Shown piece by piece: positions 32,022 through 39,666 of a stretch of 64,000 nt of DNA (its first letter is position 1; the number at the start of each line of letters is the position of its first letter). The translations under genes were made by a program, and so were the position numbers. The notes under the pieces were generated by a model, which saw only the letters and a list, made by a program, of their open reading frames with translations, had not been told where the DNA came from and searched no databases. Source of the DNA: Gammaproteobacteria bacterium (GTDB lineage: Bacteria > Pseudomonadota > Gammaproteobacteria > Burkholderiales > Gallionellaceae); the NCBI GenBank assembly GCA_018819205.1, contig JAHJQE010000011.1:47978-111977 (forward strand), read 5' to 3'.

Positions 32022-32645
32022 GTGAAAGCGATCCTGATTGCAAATCCGAAGGGCGGCAGCGGCAAGACTACGCTTTCCACCAATATCGCGGGCTATCTGG
32101 CATCGCAAGGCAAGCGTGTCGCCATTCTTGATCTGGATCGCCAGAAATCTGCGACGCAGTGGTTATCCACGCGTCAGATGGATTTGCCCGCTATCGAATT
32201 GATGCAAACGGGCAGCGGACACGATGCGCCGCTGGATTGGCTGGTAATCGACTCTCCGGCGGGATTGCACGGTAAAAATCTGGAACATGCCTTGAAGTTG
32301 GTACACAGGGTGATCGTTCCCATCGCCCCTTCCGCGTTCGACATTCAGGCCAGCCGCGACTTTCTTGAATCACTGCATCACGAAAAAGCCATACGCAAAG
32401 GCAAGATATTTGTCGGTGTGGTGGGGATGCGCATGGATCCGCGCACTCGGGCAGCGCTGACGCTAGAGCAGTTTCTACAAGGACTTGATTTGCCAGTACT
32501 CGCCTACCTGCGCGAGACACAAGCCTATGTGAACGCTGCATTCGAAGGCAAGACCTTGTTCGATCTGCCACGCTCGCAGGCGCATCGCGAACAGGAACAG
32601 TGGTCATATCTTTTGAACTGGCTGGAAAACGGCGAAGGATCCTGA
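32022..32645 (+). CDS. Orphan ParA/MinD-like ATPase
   Basis: This 207-residue protein has the deviant Walker A motif PKGGSGKTT at the N-terminus, the Walker A-prime-like [12 protein letters not shown] and the Walker B segment WLVIDSPAG. It is a short ParA-type P-loop ATPase with no ParB, MinE or plasmid gene nearby. The start is a GTG at 32022 with a strong AAAAGGAG site, 16 bases after ilvD; the track start at 31959 lies inside ilvD. Its cargo cannot be inferred. It could be transcribed with ilvD or with the cytochrome gene behind it. Confidence 0.85.
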   Translation: MKAILIANPKGGSGKTTLSTNIAGYLASQGKRVAILDLDRQKSATQWLSTRQMDLPAIELMQTGSGHDAPLDWLVIDSPAGLHGKNLEHALKLVHRVIVPIAPSAFDIQASRDFLESLHHEKAIRKGKIFVGVVGMRMDPRTRAALTLEQFLQGLDLPVLAYLRETQAYVNAAFEGKTLFDLPRSQAHREQEQWSYLLNWLENGEGS

Positions 32646-32673
32646 TCCATTATCAAAGATGCTGGAGAAGAAT

Positions 32674-33252
32674 ATGAAGAAAGCCTGGATTTTGACCGCG
32701 CTGTGCGCCTTGGCAGGGTGTCAGCCTGATGTGCAGGAAAGTACTGTCGTACCGCCAGCTTTCGTAGCAAAACCAGAACAGCAGACGGTCGTGACACAAA
32801 CTCCTGTTCAGTCCCAGACTCACAAAGCGTCGGCAGCGGCGGTGCCAGTGGTCGTTCAGCCTGCGCCAGAAAAAAAAACCGGCAAGCCTGAGGTCATCGC
32901 TGCTCCTGTTAGAGTGGTAGAGCCAGCCAAACAGGCGATAGTCAGCAAGGCGGAGGAGACACCTGTCGCGTTGCCTGTGTCAAAAGCACTGTTTTCTGAA
33001 GCTGAAGCAATGGCGCTGGCAAAAAAGAAAAATTGCTTCGCCTGTCATGCGCTGGATAAAAAAGTGGTCGGACCAGCCTGGAGGGCTGTGGCGGAAAAAT
33101 ATCGCAGTGACGCGGGTGCCCAAGCCGCCCTTGAGGCCAAGGTGCGCAAAGGGGGTAAGGGAAACTGGGGTGGCATTGCGATGCCTCCTCAGCCGGCCCT
33201 GAGCCGTGAGGAGTTGACCGGACTTGTGGCGTTCGTGCTGCAGCTGAAGTAA
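32674..33252 (+). CDS. Lipid-anchored monohaem cytochrome c
   Basis: The N-terminus is a lipoprotein signal with lipobox LAGC (Cys16), so the mature protein should be attached to a membrane facing the periplasm. A Pro/Val/Lys-rich linker of about 80 residues leads to a class I cytochrome c domain with haem motif CFACH and a likely axial methionine in GIAMPPQP. The domain is closely similar to the small cytochrome encoded just downstream (both contain DKKVVGPAW). The ATG at 32674 with a GGAGAAG site is preferred to the track ATG at 32659. Likely a short-range electron carrier; partner unknown. Confidence 0.88.
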   Translation: MKKAWILTALCALAGCQPDVQESTVVPPAFVAKPEQQTVVTQTPVQSQTHKASAAAVPVVVQPAPEKKTGKPEVIAAPVRVVEPAKQAIVSKAEETPVALPVSKALFSEAEAMALAKKKNCFACHALDKKVVGPAWRAVAEKYRSDAGAQAALEAKVRKGGKGNWGGIAMPPQPALSREELTGLVAFVLQLK

Positions 33253-33303
33253 TGAGTCAACCGATTCATGAAACGATGCGTTAATCGCCCACCGCTTTGT
33301 GGT

Positions 33304-33331
33304 TTGCAATTCATGCGGGGTTGTTTAGAAT
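33304..33331 (+). promoter_or_regulatory. Sigma-70-type promoter before the small cytochrome gene
   Basis: TTGCAA and TAGAAT are separated by 16 bases. The -10 lies about 60 bases before the ATG of the periplasmic cytochrome, so this gene can be transcribed separately from the lipoprotein cytochrome upstream. Confidence 0.6.
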
Positions 33332-33393
33332 GCGGTCGGGGTAATCGCTCCGCTCGTAGTGAAATGTAGTCAAACCAAAAATATGGAGAGAAC

Positions 33394-33708
33394 ATGAAAT
33401 CTATCGTCGTTAGCATGATTGCAGCAGCAGGTCTGATGGTTGCGGGCTCCGCCATGGCAGTCGATATGCCGGCCGCCGCAAAGAAGAACAACTGCACCGC
33501 TTGCCACAAAGTGGACAAGAAGGTAGTTGGCCCGGCTTGGAAGGATGTCGCTGCCAAGTACAAGGGTGATGCTGCAGCTTGGGACAAGGTTGCTGCCAAG
33601 ATCAAAAAGGGTGGCAGCGGTGCTTGGGGTTCCATGCCTATGCCGGCCAACCCGAAGGTCAGCGATGCTGACATGGCCGAGATCATCGCTTTCATCAAGG
33701 GCCTGTAA
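33394..33708 (+). CDS. Periplasmic monohaem cytochrome c-551/552 type
   Basis: This 104-residue protein has a clear Sec signal peptide (ending SAMA, cleaved before VDMP) and a class I cytochrome c8-type domain: haem motif CTACH, VGPAWKDVAAKY, and the axial methionine in GSMPMPANP. It is a soluble periplasmic electron carrier, plausibly delivering electrons to a terminal oxidase or reductase. A GGAGAG site precedes the ATG, a promoter lies upstream and a strong terminator follows, so it looks monocistronic. Confidence 0.93.
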   Translation: MKSIVVSMIAAAGLMVAGSAMAVDMPAAAKKNNCTACHKVDKKVVGPAWKDVAAKYKGDAAAWDKVAAKIKKGGSGAWGSMPMPANPKVSDADMAEIIAFIKGL

Positions 33709-33739
33709 TCCCTTAAAGCTTGATACAAAGCAAGTAAGA

Positions 33740-33764
33740 AAGCCGGCGCAAGCCGGCTTTTTTG
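33740..33764 (+). terminator. Rho-independent terminator after the small cytochrome gene
   Basis: An 8-bp perfect stem (AAGCCGGC/GCCGGCTT) with a GCAA loop is followed by a run of T residues, about 30 bases after the cytochrome stop codon. Confidence 0.93.
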
Positions 33765-33857
33765 TTGTCGGGGCTGCGTTTGAAATGCATCTCAAGGCTT
33801 GAGTCTCATGCAGCTTCGGGTTCTAATCGGAATCATGAGACTAGGGGAGGGAGCAGG

Positions 33858-35366
33858 ATGAAGGTGTACAGGGCGGTGATGGGGCTGGTGATGGGTGTCG
33901 CACCACAGTTGGCGTTGGCAGGAGAATCCAGCCTCGATGCGATGTTCGGTTCGATCAACAACTTGCTGGCCCAAGTCATCTTCTTCGATATTTTTCCCGG
34001 CGAACCTTCCATGCCGCTGATCGTCGCCTGGCTGATCGTAGCGGCGGTATTTCTGACTTTCAGGTTTGGTTTTGTCAATCTGCGCATGATGCGTCATGCC
34101 TTCCATGTCATTCGGGGTAAATACCGGACGGCTGATGACCAAGGTGAAGTCACATCGTTTCAGGCACTTTCCACCGCCCTCTCCGCTACGGTCGGCCTAG
34201 GCAATATCGCGGGTGTGGCGATTGCCATCTCCATCGGCGGGCCGGGCGCCACATTCTGGATGATCGTTGCGGGTTTTCTCGGCATGAGCACCAAGTTCAC
34301 CGAAGCCAGTCTTGCACAGATGTACCGTGAGGTGCGTCCTGATGGCCGGTTGATGGGCGGTGCGATGGAATATCTTTCCAAGGGGCTGGCAGAGAACGGC
34401 GCACCTCGTACCGGGAAAGTATTGGCGATCCTGTTTGCGATCTTTACGATTCTGGGCTCCTTCGGTGCCGGAAGTGCATTCCAGGTCAGCCAGTCGATGG
34501 GGGCCGTGCAGACCCAGATCGATTTCTTTCGCGAGGTACCTGTCGCCTACGGTCTGGTGATGGCGATCGCCATAGGCTTGGTGATCATCGGTGGGCTACG
34601 GCGCATCGCGCATGTGGCCGAGGCGGTGGTGCCGACCATGGTCATCATCTATGTGGGGACCTGTCTGTGGATCATCGGCAGCAACGCAGACTTGGTGCCG
34701 GCGGCATTGGGCAAGATCGTCATGGAAGCCTTCTCGCCGATAGCGGTTGCGGGCGGTATGGTGGGGGCCATCGTGCAGGGATTCAAACGCGCAGCGTTCT
34801 CTTCCGAAGCGGGGTTGGGGTCGGCAGCGATCGCGCACTCCGCTGCATCGGTGAAATATCCGGTCCGGCAAGGTTTGGTCGCGCTGTATGAGCCATTCAT
34901 CGATACGGTGGTGATCTGTACCATGACCGCGCTGGTGATCATCATCACGGGCGTCTATAACGCACCCGAATATGAAGCGATCCGTGCGGCAAGTCAGGGG
35001 GCAACTCTGACTTCCATGGCATTCGCGACCGTTTCCGATTGGTTCCCTTCGATACTGGCCTTGTCCGTTGTGCTGTTTGCCTACAGTACGGCGATCTCTT
35101 GGTCTTATTACGGTGAACGGTGCTGGGTGTATGTTTTCGGTGAACGCTATTCCCTCTTGTACAAGGCGGTGTTCATCGGCTTCGTGGTGGTCGCTTCGGT
35201 GGCGAGCGCTTCCAATCTGGTGGACTTCACCGACCTGCTGGTGCTGTCCATGGCATTCCCCAATCTGATCGGCCTGTATGTGCTGAGTGGCAAGGTTAAA
35301 CTCGCCTTGGCAGATTACGAATCCAGACTTTCCCGCGGCGAGCTGGACCGTGAGGCCCAACGCTGA
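33858..35366 (+). CDS. Sodium:alanine/glycine symporter (AGCS family)
   Basis: The 502-residue protein is a sodium-coupled amino-acid importer of the AGCS family. The family signature is visible as SATVGLGNIAGVAIAISIGGPGA near residue 110, and about eleven membrane segments follow. The N-terminus (MGLVMGVAPQLALAG) resembles a signal peptide or first helix. The track start at 33762 overlaps the preceding terminator; the ATG at 33858 has a GGGAGGGAGCAGG ribosome-binding site. Alanine, glycine or serine are likely substrates, not decidable here. Confidence 0.92.
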   Translation: MKVYRAVMGLVMGVAPQLALAGESSLDAMFGSINNLLAQVIFFDIFPGEPSMPLIVAWLIVAAVFLTFRFGFVNLRMMRHAFHVIRGKYRTADDQGEVTSFQALSTALSATVGLGNIAGVAIAISIGGPGATFWMIVAGFLGMSTKFTEASLAQMYREVRPDGRLMGGAMEYLSKGLAENGAPRTGKVLAILFAIFTILGSFGAGSAFQVSQSMGAVQTQIDFFREVPVAYGLVMAIAIGLVIIGGLRRIAHVAEAVVPTMVIIYVGTCLWIIGSNADLVPAALGKIVMEAFSPIAVAGGMVGAIVQGFKRAAFSSEAGLGSAAIAHSAASVKYPVRQGLVALYEPFIDTVVICTMTALVIIITGVYNAPEYEAIRAASQGATLTSMAFATVSDWFPSILALSVVLFAYSTAISWSYYGERCWVYVFGERYSLLYKAVFIGFVVVASVASASNLVDFTDLLVLSMAFPNLIGLYVLSGKVKLALADYESRLSRGELDREAQR

Positions 35367-35367
35367 A

Positions 35368-36165
35368 TCAAGTCAGGACTTTGAATAGTAATTTGGTCGC
35401 CAGCACGATCAGCAAGCCGGCGAACAACTTGCGCAACAACTCCACGTTCAAACGATGTGCCGCCCTCGCACCTAAGGGGGCACTGAGCATGGTGGCAATC
35501 GCAATCCAGAACAGGGCGGGCAGGTAGACATAACCGATGTGCAGGTCCGGCAGCCCTTCGATCTGGGCGCCGACCAAGATGTAGCCCAGAGATCCCCCGA
35601 TCGCGATAGGGAAACCAATGGCGGAAGAGGTGCCGATAGCATGACGTATCGGCAGATTGCACCAGAGCAGGAAGGGCACGATCAGCGTGCCGCCGCCGAT
35701 GGAAACCAGACTGCTGATCCAGCCAGTGAATGAGCCAAAGAGTGATAGTCCTGTCACACCGGGCAATTGGCGAGCTGCATGCGGACGCTTGTCGATCAAC
35801 ATCTGCGTAGCGGCAAAATATACGAACAGCGCGAAGAAAATGCCGAGGCCTTTGGCCGGGATGGTGGAAGCGGTCAATGCGCCGATGCCCGTGCCGAGCA
35901 GGATGCCGGGCGAGATGTGGCGCACGACCTGCCAGTCTACTGCGCCATGCTGGTGGTGTTTGCGCATGCTGGCGAGCGAGGTGAATATGATGGTCGCCAT
36001 CGAGGTGCCGAGCGCAAGATGCATGATGTGTTCTGGTGCGAAATGTTGGGCATCGAACATCAGCAACAACACCGGTACTAGCACAAGTCCGCCGCCAACG
36101 CCGAACAGTCCGGCCAGAAAACCGGCAAATGCGCCCAGCACCAGATAGGCGACATACCACTCCAT
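35368..36165 (-). CDS. TauE/SafE (DUF81) family membrane permease
   Basis: The 265-residue protein has about eight membrane segments and the TauE/SafE pattern, including GFLAGLFGVGGGLVLVPVLL near the N-terminus and its repeat FTGWISSLVSIGGGTLIVPFLL in the second half. Members export or import sulfite, sulfoacetate and other organosulfur anions; the substrate is not evident. Its ATG shares a base with the EVE-protein stop upstream, suggesting one transcript, and its stop is one base from the convergent AGCS gene. Confidence 0.9.
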   Translation of the reverse strand: MEWYVAYLVLGAFAGFLAGLFGVGGGLVLVPVLLLMFDAQHFAPEHIMHLALGTSMATIIFTSLASMRKHHQHGAVDWQVVRHISPGILLGTGIGALTASTIPAKGLGIFFALFVYFAATQMLIDKRPHAARQLPGVTGLSLFGSFTGWISSLVSIGGGTLIVPFLLWCNLPIRHAIGTSSAIGFPIAIGGSLGYILVGAQIEGLPDLHIGYVYLPALFWIAIATMLSAPLGARAAHRLNVELLRKLFAGLLIVLATKLLFKVLT

Positions 36166-36629
36166 CAGCTATGCACTAACCGCGTCGTAATGAACTTCCA
36201 TTCCGCCGGGTCTAACGGGGTGATGGACAAGCGATTACCGCGTTGCAGGGTGCGCATGTGTTCCAACTCGGGATATTGTCTGAGCTCATTCAGGGATATC
36301 AGCACGATCTTCTGCACCAGCTTTACATCCACATTCATCCAGCGCGGCTGCTCGGGAGTAGCCTTGGCGTCGAAGTATTTGCTCTTCTTGTCGAATTGTG
36401 TGGCATCCGGATACGCAGGGCTGCACACCTCGGCGATACCCGCGATGCCGGGTTCCTTGCAGTTCGAGTGGTAGAACAGCACACCGTCGCCGATGTTCAT
36501 CTGGTCGCGCATGAAGTTGCGTGCCTGATAGTTGCGCACGCCATACCATGCAACGGTCTGCTCCGGCAGTTTGGCCAGATCGTCGATGCTGACATCGGAA
36601 GGTTCGGATTTCATCAGCCAGTAGCGCAT
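36165..36629 (-). CDS. EVE domain protein
   Basis: This 154-residue protein is a stand-alone EVE domain, a PUA-like fold proposed to bind modified bases in RNA or DNA. MRYWLMKSEPSDVSIDDL at the N-terminus and WYGVRNYQARNFMRD are the characteristic segments. It lies downstream of zapA and 6S RNA on the same strand, a location shared with many betaproteobacteria, and a hairpin terminator lies just before it. Its exact role is not known from sequence. Confidence 0.93.
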   Translation of the reverse strand: MRYWLMKSEPSDVSIDDLAKLPEQTVAWYGVRNYQARNFMRDQMNIGDGVLFYHSNCKEPGIAGIAEVCSPAYPDATQFDKKSKYFDAKATPEQPRWMNVDVKLVQKIVLISLNELRQYPELEHMRTLQRGNRLSITPLDPAEWKFITTRLVHS

Positions 36630-36648
36630 GGAAGTATCCCTTCAAATG

Positions 36649-36675
36649 AAAAGTGCGACCCTTAAGGATCGCACT
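36649..36675 (-). terminator. Probable terminator after 6S RNA
   Basis: Read on the - strand, AGTGCGATCC and GGGTCGCACT pair over 10 bp (one G-U) around a TTAA loop, followed by four T residues. It lies between the 6S RNA and the EVE gene. The short T tract makes it a moderate call. Confidence 0.65.
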
Positions 36676-36679
36676 GGAA

Positions 36680-36861
36680 TAAAGGCCCCCGCCTGTGCCG
36701 TTGACTCAATGTCTTGAACCTGGGTTCAAGAGGGTCGGTTCCCGGTTACATCAGGTGCTTCCACAAGGGATGCTCACAACAGTAACTTGAATGGGGCGCA
36801 ACCTAAGCATTAGCTCATTGGTTCAAAGAATTATGAATCTCACGAACACCGCAGGGGACAA
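36680..36861 (-). ncRNA. ssrS: 6S RNA
   Basis: The region directly downstream of zapA, the usual ssrS position in proteobacteria, contains the hallmark 3'-half hairpin TCTTGAACCCAGGTTCAAGA (- strand), matching the conserved CTTGAAC...GGTTCAAG element of 6S RNA. The ends can form a closing stem (CCCCTGC with GCGGGGG, then GTGT with GCAC), enclosing a region of about 180 nt. 6S RNA binds sigma-70 RNA polymerase and represses promoters in stationary phase. The exact 5' and 3' ends are estimates. Confidence 0.88.
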
Positions 36862-36873
36862 ACTGTCGATCAG

Positions 36874-37188
36874 TTAAAACAACTGATCCTGGTCGACCAG
36901 CGCATTATCGATGGTCGCCTGCATACTTTGCATTCTACGCTTCAATTCGGCGAGGTCAAAGCCGCCGCCGACACGCGTGGTAAGTAATTCGTGTGTGATG
37001 TTGAGCGCTGCCATGATGGCGATACGTTCGACCGAGGCGATCTTGCCGGCATCACGGATCTCGCGCATCTTGAGGTCCAGATATTTGACCGCATCCAGCA
37101 ATTCACCTCGCTCATCGGCTGGACAGGCGACGCGGAACTCGCGGTCAAGGATGTTCACATCCAGAAAGCTGGTCTTTGCTTCACTCAT
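36874..37188 (-). CDS. zapA: Cell division protein ZapA
   Basis: ZapA binds FtsZ and promotes filament bundling at the division ring. The N-terminal segment VNILDREFRVACPADERGELLDAVKYLD matches the ZapA fold only in part quoted here as VNILDREFRVACP, and the C-terminal half is a coiled coil. The 104-residue length is normal. The start overlaps the stop of the zapB-like gene (ATGA), and 6S RNA follows 13 bases downstream. Confidence 0.94.
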   Translation of the reverse strand: MSEAKTSFLDVNILDREFRVACPADERGELLDAVKYLDLKMREIRDAGKIASVERIAIMAALNITHELLTTRVGGGFDLAELKRRMQSMQATIDNALVDQDQLF

Positions 37189-37385
37189 AATGCTTCGGCA
37201 GGAAATTGGTCGAGGAGTTTTTCAAGGCGCGATGCAGCTTGATCGATCTTGTCCTGATGTTTGCGTTGCTCGTTCAGGGCCGAAGCAACATGTTGACGCA
37301 ATTGTTGGTTCTCCTCACGCAGGCGATGATTGAGCTGCACCAGTTGGTGCAGTTTCTGTTCGAGTGAGTCGAGTTCGCTAAGCAT
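37185..37385 (-). CDS. Small coiled-coil protein, ZapB-like
   Basis: The 66-residue protein is almost entirely a predicted coiled coil with regularly spaced leucines (LDSLEQKLHQLVQLNHRLRE). A short coiled-coil gene directly before zapA is common in beta- and gammaproteobacteria and is usually described as ZapB-like (TIGR02449). ZapB stabilises the Z-ring through ZapA. Its start ATG coincides with the position where transcription should begin from the promoter just upstream, see the promoter entry. Confidence 0.8.
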   Translation of the reverse strand: MLSELDSLEQKLHQLVQLNHRLREENQQLRQHVASALNEQRKHQDKIDQAASRLEKLLDQFPAEAL

Positions 37386-37391
37386 GCGTGC

Positions 37392-37421
37392 ACTATAGTT
37401 TTTATTTCCCTGTTAAGTCAA
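37392..37421 (-). promoter_or_regulatory. Sigma-70-type promoter for the zapB-like gene, zapA and 6S RNA
   Basis: On the - strand, TTGACT and TATAGT are separated by 18 bases. A start seven bases after the -10 falls on or next to the A of the ATG at 37385, so the mRNA would have little or no leader. Confidence 0.65.
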
Positions 37422-37471
37422 TTGCTAACGGAATGTTTTGCAAGTATTTTGGAGTCGATGCATGCCAAGCC

Positions 37472-37480
37472 TGCTACAAT
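37472..37480 (+). promoter_or_regulatory. Extended -10 promoter for the B12 uptake unit
   Basis: TGCTACAAT is an extended -10 element with no good -35 at standard spacing. Transcription would begin at about 37487, just at the start of the cobalamin aptamer. Confidence 0.5.
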
Positions 37481-37484
37481 CCGT

Positions 37485-37650
37485 CTTGCTTCAAGGTGCT
37501 GAAGGGCGAGAGTCCTTCAGTTAAACGGGAAGCAGGTGAGATGCCTGTGCTGCCCCCGCAACGGTAAGCAAGTGAGGGTTCGTCGATATGCCACTGTGCG
37601 CAAGCATGGGAAGGCGGCGAATCAAGACTTGTGAGCCCGGATACCGGCCT
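37485..37650 (+). promoter_or_regulatory. Cobalamin (adenosylcobalamin-type) riboswitch
   Basis: The leader of the btuB-like gene contains the conserved elements of the cobalamin aptamer in order: AAACGGGAAGCAGGTG, TGCTGCCCCCGCAACGGTAA, CCACTGTGC, ATGGGAAGGCGGCGA and the B12 box AGCCCGGATACCGGCC (37634-37648). The terminal GTCTTG and CAAGAC can form the closing stem. Binding of coenzyme B12 is known to switch off such genes. Downstream sequence holds a likely expression platform (see findings). This fills most of the 390-base gap between the zapB-like gene and btuB. Confidence 0.96.
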
Positions 37651-37670
37651 TGGGCGAGGTTCAGGAAATG

Positions 37671-37730
37671 CTGCGGGCGGCGCATGGACGATGTCATTAC
37701 TATCATCGCCTGCAGTTCTTCCTGGTTTTA
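37671..37730 (+). terminator. Candidate hairpin of the riboswitch expression platform
   Basis: CTGCGGGCG (37671-37679) pairs with CGCCTGCAG (37707-37715) over 9 bp with one G-U, and the next bases are T-rich (TTCTTCCTGGTTTT). It may act as a regulated terminator or as part of a fold that hides the ribosome-binding site. The T tract is interrupted, so intrinsic termination is uncertain. Confidence 0.4.
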
Positions 37731-37775
37731 TCGTTGTTCCAACGGGGACGCTTGGAACACTCTCAGGAAAATCAA

Positions 37776-39587
37776 ATGAAACAACAGAAACTCATTGCCG
37801 CACTGCTGTGTGCGGTATCCACCCTGGCCGTTGCCCAGGACAGTCTCGATGAAGTGGTGGTGACTGCCGCGCGTAGCGAGCAAGGCATCACTCAAACTTT
37901 GCTGCATACCAGTGTCATCTCACAGCACGATATTCAGGCTTCAGGCGCTGCAGATGTGCCAACTTTGCTGCGCAGCCTGTCCGGCGTGGAAGTTACGCAG
38001 AGCGGTGGTGTCGGTTCGCAGAGCAGCCTGTTCCTGCGCGGTACGAATTCAACGCATACGCTGGTATTGCTGGACGGGGTGCGTGTCGGTTCTGCCACGT
38101 CCGGCGCGTCAGCGTTCGGCCAGCTGATGCCGGATCAGATTGAACGCATCGAGGTCGTGCGCGGTAACGTCAGTAGTCTGTACGGCTCAGAGGCCATTGG
38201 TGGCGTGGTACAGATATTCACCAAGCGCGGCCAGGGGACGCCCAAAGCCCAAGTCAGTGCCGGTTATGGCACGCATGCCACGCGCCGTGCGAGTGCATCT
38301 TTTGGAGGTGAAATGAATGATGCCCACTTCCATGTGGGAGTGTCAAAGTTCGCTACCGATGGCGTGTCCGCGCTTAATACGACGCTGAATCCTTCAGCCA
38401 ATCCGGATGCGGATGGCTACGATAACACCAGTGTGTCGGCCCAAGCTGGCTATGCCTTCAATCGCGCCCATCGCATCGACGCCTCCTTGTTCCAGAGTCA
38501 GGGCAAGGTGAAGTTCGACAATGCGTATGGTGTGGTGACGGATATACATGATAGCGATAGCACATTGTCAAAATGGTCGCTGCGTTTGCATGATCAATTG
38601 TTGCCAGCTTGGCAAAGCAGTTTGATGCTGGCACAGGGGACGGACGATCTGGCCAGCAATACCAATGGTGTGCGCAGTTCGCAATTCAAGACAGTGAACG
38701 ATCAGCTCTCCTGGCAGAACACTCTGGATACTGGTGCGCAAGGCGTACTGTTACTGGGCGCAGAAAGATTGAAGCAGCGCGTGAGCGGCACTACTGCATT
38801 CACTATGAACGCACGTAGCAGCAACAGTTATTTCGCGGGGTACATGGGTGACTACGGTGTGCATCAGGTTCAGGTGAATATGCGTCAGGATCGTTATTCG
38901 GATTTCGGCACTGCCAATACCGGCTTGCTGGGTTACGGTTTACGGGTGACTGATAGCTGGCGCCTTACGGCAAACGCCTCCACTGCGTTCAAGGCACCGA
39001 CGTTCAATGACATGTATTACCCGCTTTCCTTCGGTTATCAGGGTAACCCCAACCTCAAGCCGGAGCGCGCGCGAAATGTTGAGTTTGGTGCGCATTACCT
39101 GCAAGGAGGAATGCATCTGGACGGCGTGCTGTTCAGGAATCGCATTCTTGATCTGATTGCGATCAACAGCAGCTACACCACGATGGAGAATATCGACGAG
39201 GCTGTGATCGAGGGGATGGAGCTGGTTTATGGCGTACGGCAAGGTGGAGTAGCGGTCGAGAATGCGCTGACACTGCAAAGTCCGCGCAATGCAAAGACCG
39301 GCGCACAACTGTCACGGCGTGCACAGGTGTTGAATACGCTCACGGTCGCCCGCACTTTTGAGGCGGGCAGCATCGGGTTCGAATGGCGAGCCAGTAGTGC
39401 GCGCACGGATGGGTTCAACACACTGGCCTCTTATGACGTGATCAGCCTTTCCGCCCAATGGCAGGTCGCACAGCATGTGAATATGAATGCGCGCATGGAT
39501 AATCTGTTCAATCAGGATTACATGCTGGCATACGGATATAACACACCTGGCCGCGTCCTTTATGTCGGCTTGAATTACCGGCCATAA
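37776..39587 (+). CDS. btuB: TonB-dependent outer-membrane cobalamin receptor, BtuB-like
   Basis: The protein is a TonB-dependent receptor that should import vitamin B12 across the outer membrane. A signal peptide (MKQQKLIAALLCAVSTLAVA) is followed by the TonB box-like DEVVVTAAR, a plug domain (FLRGTNSTHTLVLLDGVRVG, VRGNVSSLYGSEAIGGVVQIF) and a beta-barrel ending in the C-terminal LYVGLNYRP. The 603-residue length fits BtuB. The cobalamin riboswitch and the adjacent btuM-like gene support the substrate. The ATG at 37776 with a CAGGAAA site is chosen over the track start at 37650 within the aptamer. Confidence 0.93.
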   Translation: MKQQKLIAALLCAVSTLAVAQDSLDEVVVTAARSEQGITQTLLHTSVISQHDIQASGAADVPTLLRSLSGVEVTQSGGVGSQSSLFLRGTNSTHTLVLLDGVRVGSATSGASAFGQLMPDQIERIEVVRGNVSSLYGSEAIGGVVQIFTKRGQGTPKAQVSAGYGTHATRRASASFGGEMNDAHFHVGVSKFATDGVSALNTTLNPSANPDADGYDNTSVSAQAGYAFNRAHRIDASLFQSQGKVKFDNAYGVVTDIHDSDSTLSKWSLRLHDQLLPAWQSSLMLAQGTDDLASNTNGVRSSQFKTVNDQLSWQNTLDTGAQGVLLLGAERLKQRVSGTTAFTMNARSSNSYFAGYMGDYGVHQVQVNMRQDRYSDFGTANTGLLGYGLRVTDSWRLTANASTAFKAPTFNDMYYPLSFGYQGNPNLKPERARNVEFGAHYLQGGMHLDGVLFRNRILDLIAINSSYTTMENIDEAVIEGMELVYGVRQGGVAVENALTLQSPRNAKTGAQLSRRAQVLNTLTVARTFEAGSIGFEWRASSARTDGFNTLASYDVISLSAQWQVAQHVNMNARMDNLFNQDYMLAYGYNTPGRVLYVGLNYRP

Positions 39588-39623
39588 CAGGCTGCACGGC
39601 GGATTGGCGCCATTTCTGGTAAA

Positions 39624-39651
39624 GTTCCTGCCAGTGATCGCTGGCAGGAAC
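39624..39651 (+). promoter_or_regulatory. Perfect 11-bp hairpin before btuM
   Basis: GTTCCTGCCAG and CTGGCAGGAAC form a perfect 11-bp stem around a six-base loop, 36 bases after the btuB stop. No T run follows, so it is not a typical terminator. It ends just before the GGGAGA ribosome-binding site of the next gene and may stabilise or process the mRNA. Confidence 0.6.
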
Positions 39652-39666
39652 CTCGGGAGAATCTTA

